This document shows, piece by piece, positions 1 through 8,964 of a stretch of 64,000 bases of DNA. Each line of letters starts with the position of its first letter. The stretch's first letter is position 1. The notes below the pieces were generated by a model. It did no database searches. It was given only the letters and a program-made list of their open reading frames with translations, and was not told the origin of the DNA. This DNA comes from Roseivirga sp. (GTDB lineage Bacteria; Bacteroidota; Bacteroidia; Cytophagales; Cyclobacteriaceae), in NCBI GenBank assembly GCA_021404565.1, contig JAAWWF010000001.1, positions 186,001-250,000 on the forward strand, given 5' to 3'. Both the position numbers and the translations under genes were made by a program.

Positions 1-217
1 CACAATTAATCACCATTTCGGGCTTAGTCCCAAACAGAGATGCCACATATTGATCATCCTCAAGACTCCCCAGCTTGTAAACTACATTTGAATTGTCAAC
101 GTAATGATTGTCAGCGATTTTCCTACCGGCAGCCACCACATTTATACCCTCACCTGCCAGCTTTTCAACTATGCGAAAGCCAAGAAAACCAGTAGCACCT
201 GTGACCAGAATTTTCAT
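1..217 (-). CDS. NAD-dependent epimerase/dehydratase family protein (N-terminal fragment)
   Basis: Reading the minus strand from an ATG at 217 gives a protein that opens MKILVTGATGFLGFRIVEKL, the classic Rossmann nucleotide-binding loop (GxxGxxG) of the extended short-chain dehydrogenase family, followed by AAGRK, where the second strand and dinucleotide-ribose contact would be expected. Only the first 72 residues lie in the window, so the catalytic Ser/Tyr-x3-Lys region is not visible and the substrate cannot be named. Such proteins usually modify nucleotide sugars or related carbonyl substrates in the cytoplasm. The gene is divergent from hppA, and the 120-bp spacer must hold promoters for both. 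Confidence 0.85.
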   Translation of the reverse strand, partial: MKILVTGATGFLGFRIVEKLAGEGINVVAAGRKIADNHYVDNSNVVYKLGSLEDDQYVASLFGTKPEMVINC

Positions 218-299
218 CCTTTCGAATATATAGTGATTTCCATGAAATCGAATGCTTTTTTTAGATTCAAGCTTCTTTCGTTTTTTAGGAGGCTTCTCT

Positions 300-307
300 T
301 ATCTTTG
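300..307 (+). promoter_or_regulatory. Probable Bacteroidota -7 promoter element for hppA
   Basis: TATCTTTG matches the TAnnTTTG element used by the Bacteroidota primary sigma factor. It lies 30 bp before the hppA start codon, giving a short leader. A clear TTG -33 box is not obvious at the expected distance; the closest match there is TTCG near 277. Confidence 0.55.
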
Positions 308-337
308 CACGTCATTTTTAAAAACCGATTATAGAAT

Positions 338-2584
338 ATGTCTAATCTGATTTACGTAGTTCCAGTTCTTGGACTCATAGGTTTGCTGGTTATGCTTGTA
401 AAAGCAAAGTGGGTAAACAAGCAAAATGCAGGAGACGAAAAGATGCAAAGTCTTGCTAATTACATTCGTGAGGGCGCTTTGGCCTTCCTGAGTGCAGAGT
501 ATAGAGTACTTGCCATCTTCGTTGTAGTTGCAGGAATTTTATTAGGAGTTATCTCCACTTTAGTAGAAACCACACACTGGTTCATAGTAGTTGCCTTCGT
601 AATAGGCGCCTTTTTCTCTGCTCTGGCAGGAAACATCGGTATGCGCATAGCCACTGCGGCCAATGTAAGAACTACGCAAGCTGCCCGTACCAGTCTCCCT
701 GATGCATTGAAAGTATCTTTCACTGCGGGTTCAGTAATGGGATTAGGCGTTGCAGGTTTAGCTGTATTCGGACTGAGCATCCTTTTTATTCTATTATTCC
801 AGTTCTTCATGGGTGGAGACTACACCAATGGTGGAGTTGATAACATGACTGTAGTGCTGGAAGCTCTGGCCGGTTTCTCTTTAGGAGCTGAGTCTATTGC
901 CCTTTTCGCCCGTGTAGGCGGAGGTATTTACACCAAAGCTGCCGATGTAGGCGCTGACCTTGTAGGTAAAGTTGAGGCGGGTATTCCTGAGGATGACCCG
1001 AGAAACCCTGCTACCATTGCCGATAATGTAGGTGACAATGTAGGTGATGTTGCAGGAATGGGTGCCGATTTGTTTGGTTCTTATGTAGCTACAGTACTGG
1101 CCTCTATGGTATTGGGTAATTACGTAATTCGTGATATGGGTGGTTCTGTTACTGATTCATTCGGTAATATCGGACCTATCCTTCTTCCTCTTGTGATTGC
1201 CGGAGCAGGCATCTTATTCTCACTGGGTGGAATGATCCTGATTAAAATCAAAGACAACAACGCTAAGGAAGCAGAGGTCCAGTCAGCCCTCAATAAAGGT
1301 AACTGGGGATCTATCTTCTTAACAGCTATTGCCTGCTACTTCCTCATCGATATGCTTTTACCAGCTACCATGACCATGAGCCTGTTTGGCGAAGGTGATG
1401 TTGAGATCACTTCTATCCGCGTTTTCGGTGCGGTATTAGTTGGTCTGGTTGTAGGTGGAGCCATCTCGTATTTCACAGAATTCTACACTGCTATCGGCAA
1501 AAAGCCGGTTATGGATATCATTCAAAACTCTTCTACGGGTGCTGCTACCAACATCATTGCTGGTCTGGCAACAGGTATGAAGTCTACTTTCGCCCCTATT
1601 ATCCTGTTCGCAGGTGCTATCTGGGGTGCTTATGAGCTTGCCGGTTTCTATGGTGTAGGTATTGCTGCTTCAGCTATGATGGCTACTACGGCCATGCAGC
1701 TGGCGATTGATGCTTTCGGCCCTATTGCTGATAATGCTGGTGGTATTGCTGAAATGAGCGACTGCCCTGATGAGGTTCGGGAAAGAACTGATATTCTTGA
1801 TTCAGTGGGTAACACTACCGCTGCTATCGGTAAAGGCTTTGCAATTGCTTCTGCTGCCCTGACTGCCCTGGCACTCTTCGCAGCTTATGTGACCTTCACA
1901 GGCATTGATGGTATCAACATCTTTAAAGCAGACGTACTGGCTGCCTTGTTTATAGGTGGTATGGTACCAGTTATCTTTTCGGCCCTGGCTATGGAGTCAG
2001 TAGGTAAAGCAGCCATGGAAATGGTGAAAGAGGTAAGGAGACAGTTCAAAGAGATTCCCGGTATCATGGAAGGTACTGCTACTCCTGAATACGGTAAGTG
2101 TGTGGATATTTCTACCAAAGCTGCTATTCGCGAGATGATGCTTCCCGGTGCCATTACCATTGTATTCCCAATCATTATTGGTTTCGCCATGGGTGCTGAG
2201 CCCCTGGGAGCTTACATGGCTGGTGTTGCTGTATCTGGTGTACTTTGGGCTATCTTCCAAAACAACGCTGGTGGTGCATGGGACAACGCCAAGAAGTCTT
2301 TCGAGGCTGGTGTTGAGATTGATGGAGAAATGACTTACAAAGGTTCTGAAGCTCACAAAGCAGCGGTAACTGGCGATACAGTAGGTGATCCATTTAAAGA
2401 TACTTCTGGTCCTTCTATGAACATCCTTATCAAGCTGACCTGTTTGGTAGGATTGGTTATCGCTCCTATTTTGGGCGGTGGTCATGGAGAGACTCCAGAC
2501 GATAAAAAAGTAGAGAACATAAAGGAGATCACAGTAGATCCTATTGAAGAAGCTATTACTGAGCTGCCAAAAGCAGCCAACTGA
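338..2584 (+). CDS. hppA: Membrane-bound ion-pumping pyrophosphatase, K+-dependent type
   Basis: This 748-residue protein is a full-length membrane pyrophosphatase, which couples cytoplasmic pyrophosphate hydrolysis to ion export and so recovers energy from biosynthetic pyrophosphate. The pyrophosphate-binding signature [11 protein letters not shown] lies at residues 203-213, and the Mg2+-ligand stretch [19 protein letters not shown] at 219-237. The sequence [10 protein letters not shown] (491-500) has Ala where K+-independent pumps have Lys, as in plant vacuolar AVP1, which places it in the K+-dependent class. [14 protein letters not shown] near the C-terminus is the other conserved catalytic segment. 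About 16 membrane helices are expected from the family. Whether it pumps H+, Na+ or both cannot be settled by eye. It is a single-gene unit with its own promoter and terminator. Confidence 0.97.
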   Translation: MSNLIYVVPVLGLIGLLVMLVKAKWVNKQNAGDEKMQSLANYIREGALAFLSAEYRVLAIFVVVAGILLGVISTLVETTHWFIVVAFVIGAFFSALAGNIGMRIATAANVRTTQAARTSLPDALKVSFTAGSVMGLGVAGLAVFGLSILFILLFQFFMGGDYTNGGVDNMTVVLEALAGFSLGAESIALFARVGGGIYTKAADVGADLVGKVEAGIPEDDPRNPATIADNVGDNVGDVAGMGADLFGSYVATVLASMVLGNYVIRDMGGSVTDSFGNIGPILLPLVIAGAGILFSLGGMILIKIKDNNAKEAEVQSALNKGNWGSIFLTAIACYFLIDMLLPATMTMSLFGEGDVEITSIRVFGAVLVGLVVGGAISYFTEFYTAIGKKPVMDIIQNSSTGAATNIIAGLATGMKSTFAPIILFAGAIWGAYELAGFYGVGIAASAMMATTAMQLAIDAFGPIADNAGGIAEMSDCPDEVRERTDILDSVGNTTAAIGKGFAIASAALTALALFAAYVTFTGIDGINIFKADVLAALFIGGMVPVIFSALAMESVGKAAMEMVKEVRRQFKEIPGIMEGTATPEYGKCVDISTKAAIREMMLPGAITIVFPIIIGFAMGAEPLGAYMAGVAVSGVLWAIFQNNAGGAWDNAKKSFEAGVEIDGEMTYKGSEAHKAAVTGDTVGDPFKDTSGPSMNILIKLTCLVGLVIAPILGGGHGETPDDKKVENIKEITVDPIEEAITELPKAAN

Positions 2585-2603
2585 TAGTATTTCTTAATCA
2601 ATC

Positions 2604-2641
2604 AAAAAAGGGTTGCTACTGTGAAGTGGTGACCCTTTTTT
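2604..2641 (+). terminator. Intrinsic terminator of hppA
   Basis: The arms AAAAAAGGGT (2604-2613) and ACCCTTTTTT (2632-2641) pair perfectly across an 18-nt loop, 20 bp after the hppA stop codon, and the right arm supplies the T tract. Confidence 0.85.
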
Positions 2642-2730
2642 CATGCTTATAAAGCAACCTTTGATTGCATCGATCCATCCACTAAGCATTAGACCTCCAT
2701 TAAAAAAATACGTATAACATAAGGGAAAGC

Positions 2731-3843
2731 ATGAGCCAACATCAAATTATCTCCTTTCTTCTACTCACAGGCATATCTCAAGGGGTAACACTGGCCATCG
2801 TTTTACTTACCTCAAAGCGGCACAGAAAGCTATCAAACGTAATGCTGGCCGTATTTTTACTCAGTTACTCTTTCAAGCTCCTGCTCAACACTCCCTACAG
2901 CCCGTCCATAGGCCTGGGCAATTACCTGGTTTCTATCTTACTTCTTGGACCTTCCTTCTTTTTGTACATCCGCAGTGTTGTAAACCCTAAGTTTGTATTG
3001 CGTAAAGTGCATCTGTTACACATTGTTCCCGCTTTGGTGTTCCTGGTGCTCATCAGTGCTTTCACATCGACTTATCAGATCACTTCCTATGAGCAGATTT
3101 TTAACACACCATCCTTGTTGCTTATAACCTCAATATTTCAGACAGTAGCAGCCATTCAGGCCATGACCTATGTGGTCTGTTCGGCATTGGAAATGAAGAG
3201 ATATCAGGCCTGGACATTCAATCATCATTCAAACCTAAAAACCATTAACCTGAACTGGCTTCGGTGGCTCACATACTCTTTCTTAGCTGTCACGATCATC
3301 TGGTGGATAGCGGGCTATGCAGACATTGCCTACCTGATCCTTTGGTTTGGAGAACCTTCTATACAAGTTGCCTACTTCTTTTGGGCACTTATGTCTTTAG
3401 TGGTTTTGGTGATTGGTTACTATGGTCTGTTCCGGCCTGAGTTGTTTATTGACCGGGAACCTGAGTCCATTTCAAACAGTACTAAAAGACTCAGCGAAAC
3501 TGAGCTTAACCTTTACACACAAAGACTATTGGAGCTTATGGAAAGAGAAAAACCCTACCTGAACCCCAAACTCAAACTATCGGATCTGGCTACCAAAATG
3601 TCGGTAAACACGGGCATACTTTCCCTTATCATCAACCAGGGAACAGGCAAAAACTTCAACGACTTTGTCAATGAATACAGAGTCACAGAATTTAAGGCCA
3701 GGCTGAAGTCAGGAGATCATCAAAATTTCACACTTCTGGCAATTGCACTGGACTCCGGTTTTAACTCCAAGTCATCATTCAACGCCATTTTCAAAAAAAT
3801 CACAGGAAACACTCCAAATCAATTCAGAAATCAGCTTTCATAG
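2731..3843 (+). CDS. Membrane-anchored AraC-family transcriptional regulator
   Basis: This 370-residue protein has about seven hydrophobic helices in residues 5-245, then a linker and an AraC-type double helix-turn-helix at about 275-370 (LSDLATKMSVNTGILSLII for the first helix pair and IALDSGFNSKSSFNAIFKK for the second, ending PNQFRNQ). Membrane-embedded AraC regulators of this layout are common in Bacteroidota and are thought to sense a ligand or membrane state, but no ligand is known. The next gene on the same strand, a serine hydrolase, begins 73 bp later and is the most likely target or partner. Between them lies a perfect inverted repeat, TCCGTT-TT-AACGGA (3880-3893), which could be an operator; it has no T tract, so it is not a normal terminator. 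Confidence 0.9.
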   Translation: MSQHQIISFLLLTGISQGVTLAIVLLTSKRHRKLSNVMLAVFLLSYSFKLLLNTPYSPSIGLGNYLVSILLLGPSFFLYIRSVVNPKFVLRKVHLLHIVPALVFLVLISAFTSTYQITSYEQIFNTPSLLLITSIFQTVAAIQAMTYVVCSALEMKRYQAWTFNHHSNLKTINLNWLRWLTYSFLAVTIIWWIAGYADIAYLILWFGEPSIQVAYFFWALMSLVVLVIGYYGLFRPELFIDREPESISNSTKRLSETELNLYTQRLLELMEREKPYLNPKLKLSDLATKMSVNTGILSLIINQGTGKNFNDFVNEYRVTEFKARLKSGDHQNFTLLAIALDSGFNSKSSFNAIFKKITGNTPNQFRNQLS

Positions 3844-3916
3844 ATGATTCAATAGCTCCGAAATCATTATTTCGGGCGATCCGTTTTAACGGAAACCACA
3901 GCTTTGAGTAAAAAAC

Positions 3917-5032
3917 ATGAAAAAGATCTTACTCATAGCAACACTTGTTTTCATCGCTGTTCGGCTTAGTGCACAAGACGATTTCCTTAGCCCACCTCGT
4001 ATTGATGATGGTTGGGGAACAGGCTCCGCCCTGAAAGCCGGCCTCAATACTGAACTCCTGCTGGAACTTTCAAATAAAATAGACAGCGGCCACTACAAAA
4101 ATATCCATAGCGTATTGCTCATTAAAGACGGCAAGCTCCTAATGGAAAAGTATGGTGGCGGTTTTGACCGTGAGCGCATTCATTCTTTAAGGTCTATTTC
4201 GAAATTCCTGACCGCCACCCTGCTCGGTATGGCTATAGATAAAGGCCATATCAAATCAAGTGATGAACCTGTCTTTAAATACCTACCGAATTATCAGGAC
4301 CTTAAAACAGAGGCAAAAAACAAGATCCTCTTAAAACATCTGGTAACTATGTCGGCAGGGCTTCAATGGCAGGAGTCGAATGTAGCCTATGGCACAGACG
4401 AGAATGACGAAACCCAGATGTACCGCAATGGTGAGTGGGTAAGGTACACCCTCTCTAAACCTGTAATTTCAGAACCGGGAATCAACTTTGAGTACAGCGG
4501 TGGCCTTGCCAATGTCACGGCCGCGGTATTGGAGGAGGCACTGCCAGCAACGGGATTGGATTTTGCGAAAAAACACCTGTTCGCACCCCTTGGGATCAGT
4601 GATATTCAATGGCGTACTCATAAGCAACACAACTGGTTGAATGCCGCAGCCGGAGCTAGTCTCAAGCCCAGAGACCTGGCAAAAATCGGTCAGATGTATC
4701 TCAATGGAGGTACCTGGAAAGGAAAACGAATCCTCAGTAAGGAATGGGTAGAGCAGGCAGGCTCAGCTCAGGTAGGCGGAGGGCAGATAGGGCCATTTAC
4801 CCTGGCTTATGGCTACACTGCCTTAGTGATAGAAAAAGGACCATCTTTTATGCCATCACTGAAGGGCTATGCAGCTACAGGAAATGGTGGACAAATTCTA
4901 TGGATACTGCCCAACGAGAATGCCGTAGTAGTGATGACCGGAGGAAATTATGACAACGAACTCTCCCAGACACAACCCATGGATATGATGATACGCTATA
5001 TCTACCCGGCCATGACCCAATCCGGCAATTAG
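3917..5032 (+). CDS. Exported serine hydrolase, class C beta-lactamase/EstB fold
   Basis: The protein has 371 residues, with a Sec signal peptide (MKKILLIATLVFIAVRLSAQ, cut near residue 20). The catalytic SxxK motif is S93-I-S-K96. The second motif reads Y193-S-G rather than Y-x-N, and the third is GNGGQ near residue 325 rather than KTG, both usual in the esterase and peptidase branches of the family. These proteins are mostly esterases, D-amino-acid peptidases or transpeptidase-like enzymes, so resistance to beta-lactams should not be assumed. The location should be periplasmic. It follows the membrane AraC regulator on the same strand and ends at a terminator facing the DUF4251 gene. Confidence 0.88.
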   Translation: MKKILLIATLVFIAVRLSAQDDFLSPPRIDDGWGTGSALKAGLNTELLLELSNKIDSGHYKNIHSVLLIKDGKLLMEKYGGGFDRERIHSLRSISKFLTATLLGMAIDKGHIKSSDEPVFKYLPNYQDLKTEAKNKILLKHLVTMSAGLQWQESNVAYGTDENDETQMYRNGEWVRYTLSKPVISEPGINFEYSGGLANVTAAVLEEALPATGLDFAKKHLFAPLGISDIQWRTHKQHNWLNAAAGASLKPRDLAKIGQMYLNGGTWKGKRILSKEWVEQAGSAQVGGGQIGPFTLAYGYTALVIEKGPSFMPSLKGYAATGNGGQILWILPNENAVVVMTGGNYDNELSQTQPMDMMIRYIYPAMTQSGN

Positions 5033-5053
5033 AACAAACCTGTGAAAACAAAA

Positions 5054-5079
5054 AAAGGGTGATCCTCTGACCACCCTTT
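5054..5079. terminator. Bidirectional terminator between convergent genes
   Basis: AAAGGGTG (5054-5061) and CACCCTTT (5072-5079) form a hairpin between the convergent stop codons at 5032 and 5104. Read on the minus strand it is followed by a strong T tract; on the plus strand the tail is weaker (TTTCTTC). Confidence 0.8.
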
Positions 5080-5103
5080 CTTCAATATCTATCTGCAAAC
5101 CTA

Positions 5104-5682
5104 TCAGAAAAAACTTCCCAAGGTCTGCGACTGAGCGATGGAGCTGTTTTCATTTGAGGCATAAAATCCTTCAAAATTCAATACCTGTCCATTACTCCAG
5201 ATCGAAGCCTGAGCCTGATTTCCTCTTACTCTGATATTCACAGTGGCCACACCGTTCAAATAGGGAGTAAAGAACTGAATACGCGTAGTATAAGTCTTAC
5301 CCTCGCCCAGATCCTTTGCATCAAAGCGTCTGATCTTTCCTTCATAAGTGACACCCCCGAGGCCATTACGACCGGCACCGGCATTCAAACCATACTGCAC
5401 TATCAGGTCGTCTCCGTCAATTCTTATAAAATTGATCTGGTTTGCGACATTGATCGGAATGCTATTCTTTCCTCCAATACGCTCTGCCTGCAACACAAAG
5501 TCTCTGTCCTCTATCAAACTTCTTCCCTCCTGTTTTTGTAATTCAAACAGTTCCAAACGGTCTTTCTTCTTTTGCTTTCTTAGCTCTTTACCCGTCAGTT
5601 TCTCTACCGTCTTCTCTTTCTGAGCCATGGCTGTGGTCATCACCAACATCACAGCCATCATCATCAACATATACTTCCTCAT
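5104..5682 (-). CDS. DUF4251 family exported protein
   Basis: I start this gene at the ATG at 5682, because only from there does a signal peptide appear (MRKYMLMMMAVMLVMTTAMA, then QKEK); the longer reading frame adds 50 residues with no signal-like features. The mature part has a Lys/Glu-rich helix (KELRKQKKKDRLELFELQK) followed by a beta-rich domain with the Asn/Gly-rich stretch YGLNAGAGRNGLGG and the ending YASNENSS, matching the DUF4251 proteins found almost only in Bacteroidota. The function is unknown; export to the periplasm is inferred. It lies 162 bp downstream of the adaptor/permease pair and could be cotranscribed, although the gap is large enough for its own promoter. Confidence 0.8.
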   Translation of the reverse strand: MRKYMLMMMAVMLVMTTAMAQKEKTVEKLTGKELRKQKKKDRLELFELQKQEGRSLIEDRDFVLQAERIGGKNSIPINVANQINFIRIDGDDLIVQYGLNAGAGRNGLGGVTYEGKIRRFDAKDLGEGKTYTTRIQFFTPYLNGVATVNIRVRGNQAQASIWSNGQVLNFEGFYASNENSSIAQSQTLGSFF

Positions 5683-5844
5683 GACCTTGTTACTTAAATT
5701 AAACATCTGTTCAAATGTCAATCGACATCCTTCGTGCAGAGTAGTATACAACAAGCATACCTGAAACAGTGCAGAAAAAAGAAAGTCGCTGACCTTTGTA
5801 AGATCAACGACTTTCCTTCTGTCTTCGTACATGCAATACTATAC

Positions 5845-7182
5845 CTACTCGTACCTGAGCGAGGTAATAGGATCCTGACTGGCGGCTTTCCGGGCTGGTG
5901 CAATACCAAAGACCACCCCCACTGTTACCGCTACTCCAAAAGACAGAATAATAGACCCGAAGCTCACGATTGTTGGAATATCAGCCAGATTCGCAATACC
6001 ATAGGCAGCGCTGAGCCCCAGGATCACGCCTACCGTACCTCCTGAAAAACTAATCATCACCGCTTCAAGCAGAAACTGGTAAATAATATCCAGCTTGGTA
6101 GCCCCCAGTGACATACGCAGACCAATCTCTTTAATCCGCTCCAGCACGGAGGCCAGCATGATATTCATAATACCAATCCCTCCAACCAGCAGGGAGATTC
6201 CGGCAATCCCACCCAATACGAAGTTGAAGATGTTCTTCGTGCGCTGCTGCTGCTTCAGGAGTAATTCGGGAATGCTGATTTCATAATCGACCACCTGAGA
6301 GTGTTTTCTCTTCAGCATTTTGGAAAGCACTTCAGCGATGCTGGTAATCTGCTCGGTGTCCTTCACCTTGATTACCAATCGGTCGAGTTGATGATAGTTC
6401 AAAGCGCCTTGCTTGTTATTCTGATTTCTACGTGCTTCTTGGATCAGCGCATTGGTAACCATAGCTCTATTCTCGTAGCGGATAAGAGCCGTACTGAATG
6501 GTGTATAGATATCCATATTATAGTCGCGGATACCGAGGTTCGAAATACTCTTATCGGAAATAATACGGTTCTCAAGCACCCCAATTACCTTCAACCAGTG
6601 CCGGCCTACCTTAATGTATTTACCAATTGGCTCCTCAGAACTAAAGAATTTTGACTTTATGGACTTGCCAATGATGCATACAGGTTTACCCAATTCAAAA
6701 TGCTCATCATTGAAGAAGTTACCCTCATCCAACTCAAAGCCCGAGATATCAAAATAAGTATTCTCCACCCCCACCAGCTTGGCCGTTCTGCGAAAGCCAT
6801 CACGGGCAGCATTGGTGTCCAGTATTATTTCAGGACTAATTGCCTCAATGCCCGGAATGATTCTCTTAATACTCTCTACATCCAGGAAATTCAGGCCCAG
6901 TGACAGATTCTTTTTACCCTTGGCATCTCCTACTGCTGCAGCCTCTTCTTCGGCTACCTCACCTTCAGATTGCTCTATTACCGGGGTAATCACAATGTTG
7001 TTCACCCCTACCAGCTTAATCTGCTCCAGAATTTCCTCCTGAGCTCCTGAGCCGATTGCCAACATGGCAATTACAGCAGCTACCCCAAAGATAATCCCTA
7101 AACCAGTCAACAGAGAGCGCACTTTATTCGCAAACACAGCCTCCATGGCTATGGCAAAATTTGTAAGAATTTTCCTGACCAT
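5845..7182 (-). CDS. MacB-like ABC transporter permease, single FtsX module
   Basis: The 445-residue protein has the MacB permease layout: one N-terminal helix (about 20-45, LLTGLGIIFGVAAVIAML), a large periplasmic domain (about 50-315), then three helices in an FtsX domain with the cytoplasmic loop KEIGLRMSLGAT, ending SQDPITSLRYE. Unlike MacB it has no fused ATPase domain. It has an acidic insert (GEVAEEEAAAVGDAKGKK, about 74-91) in the periplasmic domain. It begins 2 bp after the stop of the adaptor gene, so the pair is one operon. Family knowledge suggests a tripartite exporter for a peptide, antibiotic or lipid, but neither the ATPase nor a TolC-like channel is in the window. Confidence 0.93.
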   Translation of the reverse strand: MVRKILTNFAIAMEAVFANKVRSLLTGLGIIFGVAAVIAMLAIGSGAQEEILEQIKLVGVNNIVITPVIEQSEGEVAEEEAAAVGDAKGKKNLSLGLNFLDVESIKRIIPGIEAISPEIILDTNAARDGFRRTAKLVGVENTYFDISGFELDEGNFFNDEHFELGKPVCIIGKSIKSKFFSSEEPIGKYIKVGRHWLKVIGVLENRIISDKSISNLGIRDYNMDIYTPFSTALIRYENRAMVTNALIQEARRNQNNKQGALNYHQLDRLVIKVKDTEQITSIAEVLSKMLKRKHSQVVDYEISIPELLLKQQQRTKNIFNFVLGGIAGISLLVGGIGIMNIMLASVLERIKEIGLRMSLGATKLDIIYQFLLEAVMISFSGGTVGVILGLSAAYGIANLADIPTIVSFGSIILSFGVAVTVGVVFGIAPARKAASQDPITSLRYE

Positions 7183-7184
7183 GA

Positions 7185-8471
7185 TCAGTTGTTTCTCGCC
7201 AGTGCCTGAGTCTTAATATCGTTGTTCAGCAGTTTGATTCGCTGATTTTCAAGCCCTTCCGGATCGGAAAGATAGATAGCTACGCCTTCTGACAATCCTG
7301 CAAGCACAATGACTTCATCCGCATTGGACTGCCCCAGGATTACCTCTTGCTTTACCATTCCAGCACCATCTCTTTGCACCACATAGGTGATAGAGTCACC
7401 CTGGCTATGAATTCCCTCAACAGGAACAAAGAGTACATCCTCCACCACATTGGCCACTATGTTATTACTGGTGGTCATACCAGGGCGCAGCGTGGTGTCA
7501 GACTCATTGATCTCGATTAGAATCTCAAATACCTTAGCATCTGAGTTAGGTCTTTGCTGCCCCATATTAGCCACCTCCAACACAGTTCCTGTAAGGTGTT
7601 TATCCGGAAAAGCATCCAGGCCTATATCTACTATCTGTCCTTGCTGTACTGTATTGATATCCACCTCATTGATAAAGGTCTTTGAAACCATCCTGGTCAG
7701 GTCGGGCAAGGTAGCTACAGTGGGATCCCAGCCAGCCACACGACCACCCTGGGCAATTTTATTACCTCTCCAGTCACGCTTATAAATAAGCATACCGGCC
7801 TCAGGAGCCGTAATGGTAAACTGGCCACTTACTTTAATCAGGAAATCAAGTCTGTTTTGATCCTCATCCAGTTTTGCCTGAGCAGCCTGCATTTTAGCCT
7901 TGGCCTTGTCCACCTGAAGCATGTAATTTTCCTCAGCCCGTGTATGCTTCTTTTTAGCCCTGTTCAGATCCATGGTTTTTTCCTTAACCACAGCCGGAGG
8001 CTCAAACTCTGAATTGGTAAGTACAAGCTTCTGCTTTTCCATTTCGTAGAGCATGTTATCCATTTCATCACGCGCTTTGCGCAGCTCCATAGCCGTATCC
8101 AGCTTTGCTTCTGCAAATTCAGCCGAACTGATTTTCAGATCATTCTTCTTTTGTTCAATCTTTTGACCAAGCTCAGACTGATCCAGCCGGGCCACATAAT
8201 CTCCCTGCTTGACCACCGTACCCTCATCAATGATATGACTGATGGTGGTTTCCCAAACATTGGCCTGACGCATACCATCCGGCCCCATGATTTTTACTGA
8301 TTTTTTAGCAAACAGCTCGCCTGAGGCTGTTACTTCCGATTTAAAAATACCGCGTTGTACTTCCACGGTAACCTCACGACTGTCAGTCGCTCCATTATTG
8401 ACCTGGGTGATAAAGAAGATTATCACTGCGACCAATATGCCAGCGACAATCGTAATATTTCTTCTTTTCAT
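7185..8471 (-). CDS. Periplasmic adaptor (HlyD/MacA-type membrane fusion protein)
   Basis: This 428-residue protein begins with one membrane anchor (residues 6-24), then a split lipoyl/barrel-sandwich domain with a long alpha-helical hairpin between its halves (about 105-215, rich in Lys, Glu and Ala), then beta-barrel and membrane-proximal domains ending near 410. This is the adaptor that bridges an inner-membrane MacB-type permease to an outer-membrane channel. It is the first gene of a two-gene operon with the permease. A perfect 16-bp palindrome lies 33 bp before the start codon and is a good candidate operator. The usual third member, a MacB-type ATPase, is missing here. Confidence 0.94.
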   Translation of the reverse strand: MKRRNITIVAGILVAVIIFFITQVNNGATDSREVTVEVQRGIFKSEVTASGELFAKKSVKIMGPDGMRQANVWETTISHIIDEGTVVKQGDYVARLDQSELGQKIEQKKNDLKISSAEFAEAKLDTAMELRKARDEMDNMLYEMEKQKLVLTNSEFEPPAVVKEKTMDLNRAKKKHTRAEENYMLQVDKAKAKMQAAQAKLDEDQNRLDFLIKVSGQFTITAPEAGMLIYKRDWRGNKIAQGGRVAGWDPTVATLPDLTRMVSKTFINEVDINTVQQGQIVDIGLDAFPDKHLTGTVLEVANMGQQRPNSDAKVFEILIEINESDTTLRPGMTTSNNIVANVVEDVLFVPVEGIHSQGDSITYVVQRDGAGMVKQEVILGQSNADEVIVLAGLSEGVAIYLSDPEGLENQRIKLLNNDIKTQALARNN

Positions 8472-8503
8472 GATTTGAGGTGTTGTTTTGAGTATTGATA
8501 ACC

Positions 8504-8519
8504 AACTATAAATATAGTT
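8504..8519. promoter_or_regulatory. 16-bp perfect palindrome, candidate operator of the adaptor-permease operon
   Basis: AACTATA-AA-TATAGTT has 7-bp arms and a 2-bp centre. It sits 33 bp upstream of the adaptor start codon, where the promoter should be. Size and placement fit a dimeric repressor such as TetR or PadR; the regulator is not encoded next to it. Confidence 0.5.
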
Positions 8520-8588
8520 TATATTTTATTGCAATCGACCTTTTTTAACATTTTTTATAATAATAAAGCAATTCATTCAACCTCAAGC

Positions 8589-8702
8589 CTTTACTCACTT
8601 TGCTTCTTCTACTAATACGCTTCAACCTGTACTAGCATTACATTATTAGTACACTTCTTAACCAATACATTGGTTACACTAGAAGATGACAAGTGAGCAA
8701 AG
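8589..8702. other. Nested inverted repeats, possible structured RNA or multi-site operator
   Basis: An outer imperfect inverted repeat (8589-8610 against 8681-8702, 18 of 22 positions paired by hand count) encloses two perfect ones: TGTACTA/TAGTACA at 8628-8653 with a 12-nt loop, and TAACCAAT/ATTGGTTA at 8659-8676 with a 2-nt centre. If transcribed it would fold as a stem with two inner hairpins. It is about 260 bp before amt and 120 bp before the adaptor gene. No known RNA family is recognised. Confidence 0.4.
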
Positions 8703-8964
8703 AATGTTTGAAATAAATCAAAGGCTTTTTAAGTAGTCATTTTAGTAAAAAACAAAAAACACCCCTGCAATCGTTTACATTACGTAATAAATCGTGTTTT
8801 AAGCAATTTTTGCACCCAATAGAAAACGTTTTCACAGTATTTACTTAATTTTTGTTCTATTTTTCACCCTATATCTCTTTTGTTTTCATGAATCTATCTC
8901 CTTGATTTGTATCAGGTGCTTGACGCATTTCTGAACAAATCGACACTATTAACAAAACTTAATT

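Larger units (their letters stand above)
8472..8964. promoter_or_regulatory. Palindrome-rich divergent spacer between the efflux operon and amt
   Basis: This 493-bp AT-rich spacer has no credible gene. It holds the palindrome at 8504-8519 and the nested inverted repeats at 8589-8702, listed separately. The remainder, 8703-8964, has A/T runs and should include the amt promoter, but I found no exact TAnnTTTG box; TATCTCTTTTG just after 8870 is the nearest. Confidence 0.5.

Noticed and set aside
104-334. Plus-strand 76-residue frame before hppA
   Set aside because: It lies antisense to the epimerase-like gene and over the hppA promoter; composition is not protein-like.
1997-2485. Minus-strand 162-residue frame inside hppA
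   Set aside because: Antisense shadow of a strongly conserved gene; no family features.
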